A DNA stretch of 64,000 nt from Saccharum officinarum (taxonomy: Eukaryota; Streptophyta; Magnoliopsida; Poales; Poaceae): assembly GCA_020631735.1 (NCBI GenBank), contig CM036170.1, positions 67,223,737 through 67,287,736 on the forward strand, given 5' to 3'. Within the stretch, counting starts at the first letter, position 1. Each line of letters starts with the position of its first letter. The position numbers and the translations under genes are program-made. Positions 22,701 through 34,300 of the stretch are shown one piece after another. Under the pieces are notes generated by a model. It saw nothing but the letters and a program-made list of their open reading frames with translations. It was not told the DNA's origin and searched no databases.

Positions 22701-25700
22701 TTGACCAAAACTTCTAAATATTTGTTTGTTCGCAAATTTAATTTGGAAGCTGAACTTTATGCAATGTAGACTTCTTTTAATTAGATGAAATGATGCTATC
22801 CACAATTATTTAACTCTCTTATGTTGCAACAACAGTTTCTGAAGAAACCTGCAATGAAGTAGAGAGCTTGGTTTTTGATCTTTTTGCAAACCTTGGTGCT
22901 ACAGGTCCAGTCCTGCTCTTCAATTTTGTTTCTTTAAAGTTCTTTCTTTTCTTTTTGTGAACTTGTTTTGTTTGGATTTTGCAGAAGAACAGTTAGATTT
23001 CCCAGTTCTTTATGCATCGGCTAAAGAAGGGTGGGCTTCCTTAACTTTCACTAAGAGCCCCCCTGATAATGCAAAGAATATGTCTTCATTGCTCGATTCC
23101 ATTGTACAGCATGTTCCTTCACCAAAAGCTGATCTTGAGGCTCCATTCCAAATGTTGGTTAGTATGTACTTGAAGACCACCAGGACTTGATTTTGTTTGA
23201 GATGAGGGTTGTGTCTGCAATTTCTTTTCATTCTTTAATTCCATCCTTAGTTATGCATATGGTAGAATCACTGGCCATAGGAGATGTCTTTATTTGTATG
23301 AGTTCCACTTGATTTGCAAGTAGAAGAATAAGCAGGCCTTTCATTCTTACAATATTCGCTTTGATGCCACAGTTCATGGTATCGATTTGCCATCCCATTT
23401 ACTGTTCACCAGTGACCTCGATTACTGTTTGGGTTGGTACCTGGTGAGAGGACATCATAAATAGAAGGAGGTTGGCGGGATTTAGGGTAGGTGGAAGGGA
23501 CGAGGGAAGTACTGTCAAGAGGCACCCAGGATGGCTCATGGCCCACGTTCCAAGCTAGCATCAGAACACCTATCCCCATCACCCCTTGACCTTCATTTAT
23601 GGCTACCATGTCCCACTACTGATCCTCAACCCAGTCGCAATATCTTTGAGGAATTGCTCTCTGTTTAAATGAATGAGATTATCAGTAAAGAATAACAGAA
23701 GGATAAGTCCTTGCTACACCAAGAGCCTGGTCCCAGGCAGGAATGCTCCCAGTCAAACACATAAAATCTCACTTTGAAGGTAGTAATTCACTTTTCTTTC
23801 ACAGGTTTCCATGATGGAACGTGATTTTTATCTAGGACGAATACTCACTGGGAGAGTAAGATCTGGAGTTGTCCGTGTTGGTGACAAAGTCCATGGTCTT
23901 CGCAGTACAGATGATGGAGTTCAGAAGATTGAAGATGGAAAGGTCTGTCAGAACATTGTGCCCCTTTTCCTTTCAAATTCTGATAATATTCTTTTCTCCT
24001 TCATTATGTGTTAATATTGTCTTACTGAAAAGCCTCAATGACTTATACAAATTATACTATATAATCTAGGTTGTCAAACTCATGAAAAAGAAAGGCACAA
24101 GTATGGTAACAGTAGAGGCTGCAGGGGCTGGTGATATAATTTCAATGGCAGGATTGGCTGCTCCAGCAATTGGACATACTGTGGCAAATTCAGAGGTAGC
24201 ACTATATGCTTTGATTGGCTACTTAACCTTGTCAGTTGCCTCAAATTTACTACTACCTCTGGTCATAAAAACATGTCCTTTAGGACAAGGTTTGATCAAA
24301 CCATAAAAAGTACAAGCATCAATAACACTTAATTATTTAGTTTGGAAACATGTGAAGCGGTTGCTATTTTTAGGTATTGACTGCTCTGCCTACAATTGAG
24401 TTGGATCCTCCCACAATATCCATGACATTTGGCGTGAATGATTCACCATTGGCTGGCCGGGATGGCACTCATGTAAGTACCAAATAACTTCCCTCTACAT
24501 CGTACTTAATGGTGTTCTTATTATTTTTATTTTCTTCCAATCAAACCTCAGTCTTTCCATTGGATTTTGTGAACAGAAGATTAAAGAGCTTGCACACTTG
24601 TGAGAACAAGAGTGATATATGAGATAAGATAAGATTTCAGCTTATGTTTATCACATGAACAAAATTACAAAATCAACTAGACCTAGATGAGCCGTGATTT
24701 AATATTTGATTTGTGATTACCTTGAGTCCCCAGAAAGTTGTTGCAGAAAGTTGTTGCAGAACAATCAGTGTACCTTATATATTTTGATTGACAAATCAAG
24801 TTCATGATGTGGATAGCTTGCTTGAAGAGAGAAACATGCTAGTGGTGTTTTCAAATATAAGATATATAGATATAGATTTGCTCCACCCCTTTACTTAAAC
24901 TACTAATCAGAACGTAGTTTCTGTCATTGTTATGGACGTGGGCCTTGGCCTTGAGCAGCAGCAGGATGCACAGTAGAAGCAGTGCACCGGTCAGCCAAAA
25001 GAAACTTGCATCCAGGAACTATGTTAGTCGCATTAGTTAGTGGTTAACTAGTTAGTTTGTTAGATGTGCATATCCATTTGTTAGCCTTGTCAATCTGTTA
25101 GCAGGTGTGCTAGTCTCTACATAAAGAGCACACCATCTTCTTTGTATACCAAGCAAGAACCCAAGAGAAGCAGTCAGAGCCTCCAGAGGGAGGGAAACTA
25201 GCCAATTCTTTGTGTTATCCCGTCTACCCCAACCAAATCCATGTGAGTTATTAATTTGATAACTAAGTCAAGACTTAATGATGCTTCTTGTTGTCATTTT
25301 CCTAAACGGAATGCCAGTGATCAGCCTCATTCGGTTAAAGGCATAGATCCAGTAAGAGCTATTTATCTACCAGCTTCACGTGTTGCTCAGTACCAACTAA
25401 ACATGGACAGTTAGTCCAGCATGCAACTAGAACGGGTCCATCTGTCATTTTCTCGGAATGGATCCATTCTGCAGAATCACCTAGCTGTTGGCTTGCGGGA
25501 GTGGAGTACTGTGCAGAGTGTCTTCGTGACTGATGAGTTCAGCTCGCGCTGCAAACCAAACAGCTCAGGGAGGTGTAGTTTCTGGTTCCAATGATTCCAT
25601 AGAGTCATCACGCGAACCAAACACGCTATAAAGGAACACAAAAACAATTGCTGATATGGCTTAACTTTCTATAATTTTGCAGCTAACTGGAGCAAAAATT

Positions 25701-28700
25701 GGTAACCGCCTGATGGCAGAGGCAGAAACGAATTTGGCTATTAATGTTCTCCCTGGACCATTATCAGAATCTTATGAAGTTCAAGGAAGAGGAGAGCTTC
25801 AGTTAGGTCTGGATTGTTGATGAAACCCCACCTATTCTACTGTATAACTGAACTTAAGCTAACTCTTTTGGAAGTTCCTCATACTTTGTTTAATGTGTAA
25901 TCAAGAATACAAAATGATGATCTGTGTGTGTTCCAGGAATATTAATCGAAAACATGCGGCGTGAGGGATTTGAGCTTTCGGTTTCACCTCCAAAAGTGAT
26001 GTGAGTTGTAATTTTTCACGTAATAGCAAACTATATTCTCTCTGATTGCAAATATATAGATCATTTAGGACATTGGCATGGTCTATAATATGACACTTCA
26101 ACTTACAATTATTGTCAAGTTATACTATTTAATTTAAATTAGAGTTATGTATTATGAAAGTATTTTCCATGATGAATCTAGTGACATCCATGTTTTATCA
26201 ATTTATTTAACTTTTCATGCATTGATGGATCAGATCAAAGAAGTTTGACTTGATTAGAATCCTAATAAAATAACCTACATTTCGTATTGGAGTAGCTCGA
26301 TATCTATTTCTATGTTAGGTTTCTATATTAGATTCTGTGTTTCAAAAAGACCAGTTTTCCTTTCCTTGCTGAGCCTCTTTGGCTAAGTTCGAGTTCCCCT
26401 TCTCGCCCTTCTCAGGCTCTGTACGGTTTTTCTGTTGTCTTTGTTTTCCTCTATTAGTTTGTACAGTTGTTCAGTTGTTTCATTGTTTCTTATTTTTAAT
26501 AAAATTCTTACAGTGGGGGCCTCCCCTGCTGTATTTACGGTAAAAAAAAGTTAATTCCTTTTTATGGCATGGAACTTCATGTGTGAGCAATTTGCAGCTA
26601 GCGTATTCATTTTTTTCCTTGAAATAGGTATAAAGCAGAGCGTGGTGAAAGGTTGGAGCCTATTGAAGAAGTGACTGTTGAGGTATAAGAAACTGTGGTT
26701 GAATCACCTATTTATCTTTGTTTTCTTCTAATATTAATTCTGAATACCAATGAGATATTCTAGGTGGATGAAGAGCATGTGGGATTCGTCTTGGAAACCA
26801 TTACACACAGGAAGGGTGAAGTAGTTGACATGGGCCCGGTTCCTGGGACAACTGGAAGAACTCGAATCTTCATGACCTGCCCATCTAGGTCAGTAGTTGC
26901 CTAGTTGGTATTTTATGCTAATGATTGGTTACACCATAGAACCTAGAAAAGCATGTGTAGTATCGGTATTTTATGCTAATGATTGGTTACACCATAGAAC
27001 CTAGAAAAGCATGTGTGGTATCTACTGAATAACTGTCTTTAGGCTGTAGCCTAAGTTGTTCATGCCTGTATTTATATGGAATACCTATCCGCTTGTTCCC
27101 AGCAGGGTTTACTGCATAACCAATCAGTGTGGGATTCCAGAGTTTCTTTTTCCTTCTGTGGAGTATTGACCAGCTCTGTTATCATATTATCAAATGATCT
27201 ATTGTGGAATACAGGGGTTTGGTGGGTGTCAAAGGAATTTTCAGCAGCTTTACACGTGGAACTGGATTTATGCACCGTGCTTTCCAGGGTATGATGCTAT
27301 ATTCAGTTTTAATGATATGTGAGTGCTTAGCAGAGATGTTATTTTTGTGTAGTTAATGTTCTAATGCTCATTGAAAGACGTAAGTCAGAGATTAAACATA
27401 AGCTCTGAAATGATGAATGAAGATAAATGATCTTATAAGTTGAACATAACTATTAAATGGGGAGGACCCAAATTTACCCTGTTTGGAACTTTGCAGTGAA
27501 GTGGTAGTCTCTCTCCACAAGTTTAAACAAAAGTAGGGCTGTTTAGAAATTCCCTTTTCCACACCCACCATATGTGGGAGCTTTCAACACTGGATACACA
27601 CTTTTATGTAACTATAGCTTGCTAGAATTAAGCATTTGTGAATCATGTCGCTCTGTTTATCATGGCTAGATGGTAATTGCCCTTATGTTTACACGAGTAG
27701 TGTTGTACGACACATATGCGCAGGTTGTAAATCAATAACATGATGTTAGTTGTGACATAAGATGAGCAACATTGACTGCTTTGTTTGGCCATTAGTCGAA
27801 CAAGTTCAAATTCATTTGTACCTTCTGCATTGTGTACCTGAGTATCGCATTAATTTATTTGCATGAGCAAACCGGGTCATTGTCATGTGAAAATCTGGAT
27901 GGTGTAGATGTGTGGGTCTGTAAGGGTTTTTACCCCTCTTTTTTTTTAATACAATGGCCCAGCTCTCCTGCGTGTTCAAAACAATTGAATCTTACTAATT
28001 GCTGAGGACTAACTAGACTTAATGGTTATTTGACGTGTGGTTTCCTGTGATTGCAGCATATGCTAAATACAGAGGCCCACTAGGCAGTGTCAGAAAGGGA
28101 GTTCTGGTAGAGCCATTTTCTTCAACTTCATAATTTTCTATTCTATCATGTCCTCTTTGTTTGCCAAACATGTGTTCATAGAATTAGAAAACTAATGTGA
28201 TACTCCTTTAGCAAATAATTTTGCACAACTGAACAAAAAGGGGTCCTGTTGAATGTTGAATAAAAACAAGACTAAATGTCACTGTGCTGTTCAACTCTCT
28301 AACTCAAATTTCTCTATGTTCATATATAGATATCTGTAGGCAAGGGACTTATCACTTCACATGCCCTTATGAGTTTAGAAGCTCGCGGGATCCTCTTTGT
28401 ATCTCCTGGAATGGAGGTAACTATAGTACATTTTATTGTGAGCTACTATCTTGGGTCAGAGTTGTACTAACCCCTCTTTCGTCCTCCTGTTTGAAAGGCA
28501 TATGAAGGCATGATAGTTGGTGAGCACTCACGTGACAGTGATCTTGAGGTAAGATGATTAAATACAAATCACGGCCTATTTCTTTTTCTCTTTCCATACT
28601 TGAAGTCAATGTCCCTTTGGCAGGTGAATCCTGTGAGAACTAAAGAACTTACAAACATCCGAGCCCCTGGAAAGGATGAAAATGTTCGTTTGTCTCCACC

Positions 28701-29831
28701 TCGATTGGTATGTTCTTTTTCGCTCTTTTACTGAGATATCATGAGAGATGGTGTTTCTTTTCTGTAAAGGAAACACAATATGCAACGCCTTATCAATTGG
28801 TTAATTGTCCACTGTGACTTAGATCAGCCATGCAAATTCTAGAACCTATTATTGCCATATGATATTATGTTCACACATTGGGGTTCGAGATCTGATGAGA
28901 GCAGAGGAAAAATGAGGCTTGATTTTTTTTATTTGTTTGTTTGGTGAAAAGTTTAACATTCCTCTAGCTATCACAAAATCTTAAAAGAAATTGTTGAACC
29001 ATGCAGATGAGTTTGGAAGAGGCAATTGGATATGTTGCTGCAGATGAGCTTATTGAGGCAAGTATCATGTTCTTAATTCTTGAAACAAAGAATCCTATAG
29101 AAATTTCAGCCTTCGATTCTATTTTGTAAGGACTGGAACAAATGTACATGGGCATTTCAAGTCTTGTTCCAATTCTTCTTTCTTGGGTGGTCTCTGATCA
29201 GAAATCAGATATCCTCCCGGTAAAGTTAGTTTCTGGAAGGTTTTGTGGGGGTTATTGACAATATTGGACACACTAAATTTCTAAACCAAATGGGGATCCT
29301 GCAGCCTAGGGTAGAATGCAGTATTATTTCTGTGCGGCTATGCAAAATGATCTCTTGCAGCCAGATAGGGTGTGATGTCACCATTATTAGATAGTGGAAA
29401 TGAGTATCCCTGGGCACATCAATCGGTGTTACAATTACATACATGTATGCAATAGTCAGTGCTAAACGAAGAAAATATTTAATAAGCTCTTTCATGCATT
29501 TTGGAATTAATAGAAGGTAGGTTTGGTTCTTTTAACAAAAGTATCATCTGCAGTATGTTGCTAGTTTAGTCTTGGTGATTCCTTGAAAGTGCAGGTGAGT
29601 CCAAAGAGGAAATCTAATTTGCTGGAGTAACACACCTAGTCTTTATTAAAGAAAGGAGTTCTCTTATTACTAGATTTACAATTTTGTTCCTGAAGCAACT
29701 GGCATTTAGTACCAATCTTCTTTATATTGACATTTGAGCCTCATCAGGTTACTCCCAAGGTTGTACGTCTTCGGAAGAAGTACTTGGATTCCACTAAACG
29801 TAAGATGATGAAAAACAAGCCCATGGATTAA
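19718..29831 (+). CDS. BipA/TypA-family translational GTPase, organelle-targeted
   Basis: Nineteen exons, 2,022 coding bases, 673 aa: 19718-20059, 22011-22085, 22172-22322, 22836-22904, 22985-23157, 23805-23942, 24070-24195, 24374-24472, 25683-25806, 25937-26000, 26628-26682, 26764-26888, 27215-27288, 28057-28106, 28330-28416, 28498-28548, 28624-28707, 29007-29057, 29748-29831 (TAA). All phases agree. Motifs: G1 AHVDHGKTT (71-79), DTPGHAD (129-135), NKVDRP (from 183), SAKEGW (from 224), then [17 protein letters not shown] and [10 protein letters not shown] typical of the BipA C-terminal domains. This family is a ribosome-binding GTPase close to EF-G. The first about 50 residues ([12 protein letters not shown]) look like a mitochondrial, possibly plastid, presequence. 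The last intron starts with GC instead of GT (29,058). Introns hold MITEs and a tandem duplication, but the coding sequence is clean. It is divergent from LpxB. Confidence 0.93.
20914..21202. mobile_element. hAT-type MITE in intron 1 of the BipA-like gene
   Basis: 289 bp with terminal inverted repeats CAGGGGC…GCCCCTG and an exact 8-bp duplication ACTGTGAT on each side (20,906-20,913 and 21,203-21,210). The 8-bp duplication and CAGGG-type ends fit hAT elements. No coding capacity. Confidence 0.8.
21585..21695. mobile_element. Possible transposon remnant rich in CCGTTTA repeats
   Basis: Contains short dispersed copies of CGTTTA/TAAACGG and GGCTGTTTAGCC-like palindromic pieces, resembling subterminal repeats of hAT elements. 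Boundaries and duplication are unclear. Confidence 0.3.
25022..25260. mobile_element. LTR-like fragment in intron 8 of the BipA-like gene
   Basis: Begins TGTTAG, has a TATA-like ACATAAAG near 25,121 followed by a transcript-leader-like stretch (ccaagcaagaacccaagagaagc), and lies in the long intron 24,473-25,682. No clear CA end; the flanking aacta copies (25,017 and 25,261) may be chance. The rest of the intron (to about 25,640) ends in aaccaaacacgc, also MITE-like. Confidence 0.3.
26907..27022. repeat. 58-bp tandem duplication in intron 12 of the BipA-like gene
   Basis: Two adjacent 58-bp copies starting at 26,907 and 26,965, differing at one base near their ends. It lies wholly in the intron, close to the exon 12 donor. 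Confidence 0.92.
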
Positions 29832-30225
29832 ACTCCAGAGACACCAAATTACATCAAGCACTGCCAGTATAAGTTATCATCCAAAAGACACAGCATTTAT
29901 GTATAGGTTAGTGTTCAATGTTGAAGAGCAACCAGAGTTCTTCACCAGATAACACATTTTGCCGGCAGTTTCACCCAGATTTTACGTTCACACAGGATTG
30001 GAATGGTGTTTCATGTGGTTGGGTACTAACAGAATAAGCCCATCATAGGAGCTACTGGAGGTAGGATCCACGCTGTAAGGTGGTTATATCTGTTTATAGC
30101 CTCTTTAACGGTGAATTTTTAAACACCCATAGATATACCTTTGAAGGGTGTATTATTCTTTGGAAGTTCAAGAAATGAAAGTGAAAGAAAGGCTTAGGTA
30201 TTTTGTTAGAACCGGCTTCTTTCAG

Positions 30226-30339
30226 CCTGTTCGCTTGAGCTTTCAGCCACTTATTTTCAGCCAGCCAGCAGTGTTTTTTCTCTTACATAAATCGGCCAAC
30301 AGTACTTTCAGCTGCTTATTTTCAGCCCAAGCGAACAAG
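30226..30339. mobile_element. Small MITE with TGTTCGCTTG ends
   Basis: The left end cctgttcgcttgagct and the right end in reverse complement cttgttcgcttgggct form an imperfect inverted repeat; internal copies of cttattttcagcc add a second layer of symmetry. The target duplication is not clear. Confidence 0.6.
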
Positions 30340-30582
30340 TGTTATTAGTGATAAATGCAAGGAAACAAATAAATTTGTAACCCATAGCGTTGGTACACCA
30401 GCATTGATCAATACAGGATGAATTTGCGATTGTCCATCCTTTTTCCCTTCTTTTTTTTATTTTTTGGTTAGTGATGGTGTGTTCAAACCGTTTGTTTTTT
30501 ATTCTGTAACTTAGCATAATCAACAAGCTCATGGGGTTATTCAAAAAAAAAAACAAGTTCATGGCGTTACTTTTGTTGTCAT

Positions 30583-30677
30583 TTAATCGGGTTTATGGAT
30601 ATGGATGCTCTGCTGTGATTTGTAGAAACTCATCACATGCTTAATTGGGTTTATGGATATGGATGCTCTCTGCTGTG
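30583..30677. repeat. Short tandem duplication (58-bp offset)
   Basis: gggtttatggatatggatgc occurs twice with a 58-bp offset (copies starting near 30,583 and 30,641; the second is partial). Just upstream, caagctcatggggtta is also repeated as caagttcatggcgtta. Confidence 0.75.
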
Positions 30678-31377
30678 TTAATTTTGCTCCCAGCGATGAG
30701 TTGCGGGTTGGACGCCAACAAATTGGCTCTGGGCCTTGTAATTCCTTGCTCCAAGCGGTGTGTTGCAGACAGGAGCCTTACTAGGGGTTTAGGAGCCATT
30801 TGGAGGGTTCAGGAGCCATTTGGAGTCTTTACAGTGAAAAAAAATATCTGCAGTCATTTTAGAAGAGACAACAGCTCCGGCTCCCCTACAGCCCTACCAA
30901 ACAAGGCCTTACATTCGCCATTTCACACCTTGCAATATGTAGCATTCGTTGTCGATAACGGGCAGCAGCAACAACATGCGTTGGTGGTTTCAACTGCTGC
31001 GCGGATCAACCGTTACCTATTGGGGTTGGGCAGCACGTCCACGTCAAGCTCATGCCTTATTTTTTACAGTAAGTTATGACTATTTGTTGATTCTTGCTTC
31101 GCTGCAACAGTCCCACCACCGATCATTTTCACCAGCATCGACCGGACACGAAAAAAGAAGAGCCAATTTCGCACAAGCTGATCTTACTACTTTTCAATTT
31201 TGCCAAGCTCAAGTTTACAGGAAGCCACGACCACAAGACCACGTTACTGCTGCCAATGCATATTTTATGGAAATATAGAATAGAGACTGGGTTTATAAAA
31301 AGATAACTGATGCATTATAGAAATAAATATCCAATGCCTTCATGCCTTCGTGGACTTGTGGTCCATGATTATTGCTG

Positions 31378-34300
31378 TTACTTCCGTGCTTCGGACTTCC
31401 TCTGCTCCTTGGCTGCCATAAACAAAATAAAATTTAGTGTGTGCCATAATAATCAACAAACAAATGAATTTCTATATGTTATATGCCGACTGAGAATACC
31501 AAGATTTTGTTGAGCTCAAGAAATATGAGATACGAGCCAATGTAAAGTGCATTGTACAAAACAAACTTACCACATGTTTTTGGAGAAATTAAATGTAAAT
31601 ATTTATATAAAACTTATAAGCATGAGGCCAAATAGAAACATGCATGAAGCAAGATAAAGAAAGGGATGTACCAGCTTTCTCCTCTTCGCGTTTCTTTGCA
31701 GCATCAGCCCTTTGCTGTCTTATTAAAGCAAGACGTTCTGCATCCAGAAAATTATGAGGTTTATGGCTGTTTTTAAGTTCAGGAGCAGCGTTTCAATACT
31801 GACACAAACTGACAACAACATTTGATGATATCGCATGCATTTAGACAATTTATATCAGCTATGAACTCCCAAGAGCTGCGCTTGAAGTAGCAGGAAAAAA
31901 TTGAATGGCAGGTGTGCATTTTACCTTCAAAATTGTTTGGTACATGAAAAGGTAACCATCATATTCCACAATTGCAGAACATCTAAGCAGAAAATATTTT
32001 AATTCATAAGTTAAATTTGGGTGGAAATTCAGCAGTGAATGCAGCAAGGAAGTCTGCATATAACCATAAAACCACTACCGAAACACAACTGAGAATGCTT
32101 AAAACTTGAATAGAAGTAAGACCTAATAGGCAGTGCTTAAAAATAAGGTAATATCATTGTGTGATTGTCTATTTCACTAGCAATTTAGCATTGACCCTTT
32201 TACCTGTATGTCTTGCACAATAGGCATCATGAAAAGTATAACGCTAGTCATGGCTTAGCTTCAGATGGATGTTGATATTCATTCAAATTATTTTACTAGC
32301 ACCCTGTATCAGGCTACCTCCTTCAATGTAATGTATGTTTTTACAAAACAAAATGGAAACTGTGATGATACTTCCAGAAGCAGGCTGAGACTACAGGTTC
32401 TTCTGATCTTGTGCATTTTAGAAATACAAAGCCATAACAGTAGAGTATCAGCAAGTGTAACAGAGTTCTCACCCAAATCTTTCCGTGCTTGTTCTGTTTT
32501 TCCTTGCTCCTGAAGCTTCATATAACGTTCGTGAGCTTTTTGTTTCTCAAGCTCCTCTCTACAGAATGAACATGATAACATGTAAATATAGGCGATGTAT
32601 AAGAACATGTTTAAAGATAGTAAGCTCCTCCCGACCACACATCAATGGCCCCTTTTCAGTAATAGGTGAAACATTAACATCAAGAATATGTTTATGCCAA
32701 GACAGACTAATGCCTAGGTAGTGAGATAAAACCAACAAGACAGCTTAGATAGGTGATCTCTTGCAATTCATGAGCATGCAACATCATTTGCAAGTGTGGC
32801 AATTTGGCACAAAAGCAAAAGGCTGTCCTGTAACATTTTTCTGTGATCCATTGCATTTTTTAGGGAAATTGCATATTGTATTTCTGCGCTGTTCGCAGGC
32901 TTTAGTAAGCAGTTTTCCACATGCCAAATGATATTAGAAAGAAATAGGTATTAACAGGGAAAATGAACTGCAAATATCAAATATTGTCAGTCGAAAAATA
33001 AGACAATGGCACATTTTTTTAGCTCAAATGAGGAAGTGCACCTTTCGCGCCTTGAGAGTTCAGTTGTCTTTCCAAGCTGTAAAATGAATGCTTTGTTAGC
33101 TGGGCATATCATAAAAGATGATTCAACTAATAGAGTATGACTAAGTAATGCGGCAAAAGTGCTAACGACAACAGCTAGCCTGAGTTACATGGATACATCA
33201 GGTCACCCCCGTATCCTGTATCGGATACGTATCTGATACAGATATGCGTGGGATACGGCATGGAGACATTCCCGTGGAGTATTGGCGAAAAAATAAATAA
33301 TGGAATTTCAGATACGTGGACGGAGACGTGTTGAGTGTATTTTTTCCTCAAATACATTGGAGAGCTGTGTATCATTGCGTTAAGAAAAAGAGAACTTACA
33401 ACGCACCCAAAAGCACACTATACCCACGCACAGATGCACGGATTAGAGAGCTACAATCGTGCCCGTTTCTTCAAAGAACACGACCCGATCTGACAGCTAT
33501 GCAAACCTTACCTGACTGCTACCTCCAATCGGACTATCCCCTTGGCGCCAGCAATGCACCAAAGTTGAGCCTCAAGGATATTTCTAAACACGAGTTGTAT
33601 GTTGGGAATAGCTCCATTAAACACATAGTCCTTGCAATGTTTCCAAAGAATCCAAGCACTGAGGGTAATCAGCAAATTCAAGCCACGCTGGACATCCTCA
33701 AGGAAGAGAGCAATGATACATATTACCATTTAAAGAATTCAAGCCATGTATTGAAATGTTTTGTGGATACGGCCCAGTCCAGTAGGTCCACTGTAACCCT
33801 CGACTCACATGCGCACCACGCCACGGCGAGCCAGGCAGCCAACAATGAACGCTCACGCCGGCGCCCGCCCGACTTCCTGTTCGCCTAGCTGTCCCGCGCG
33901 TCCCCACCCATGAGATCGAGCACTGACGGCATGCTCGAGCAGGCAGCAGTTGCGGCGACACACACTGCCCATTTGTGGACGCCTCATGCACGCAGCGCTG
34001 GACGAGCTTCACTACCCGCTGGTAATAAATTGATGGCGAGCCAACCACCACAAGTTAGTGGTGATTTCCTCCCTGCTTCCCCTCCTCTCTTGTAGCCACT
34101 TCCTACCCCGCCCCCGCCTGCCTTCCCCGTGTCAAATTACTGTAGACTCGTTGCTTAAGAATGCCGTCATTAATCTCGTCTGGAACTGGAGTTGAAAGGG
34201 GAAAGGAATTGGATCGGTGATTTACTCATCTCCTCCCAAGCCTAAACCTTCAGGTAAAAAGTGGCCTACTTAGTTGAATCCTCCCTCGATTTGAAAATTC

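Larger units (their letters stand above)
29832..31377. other. Convergent intergenic region
   Basis: 1,546 bp between the stop codons of the BipA-like (plus) and PDAP1-like (minus) genes, so it carries both 3' UTRs. It holds one MITE (30,226-30,339), a short tandem duplication (30,583-30,677) and a MITE-like end (ccaaacaaggcc near 30,896). ORFs here have no recognisable homology. Confidence 0.7.

Noticed and set aside
33316..33888. 190-codon plus-strand ORF
   Set aside because: It is antisense to the recognisable LINE fragment inside the GGATAC element and has no family features.
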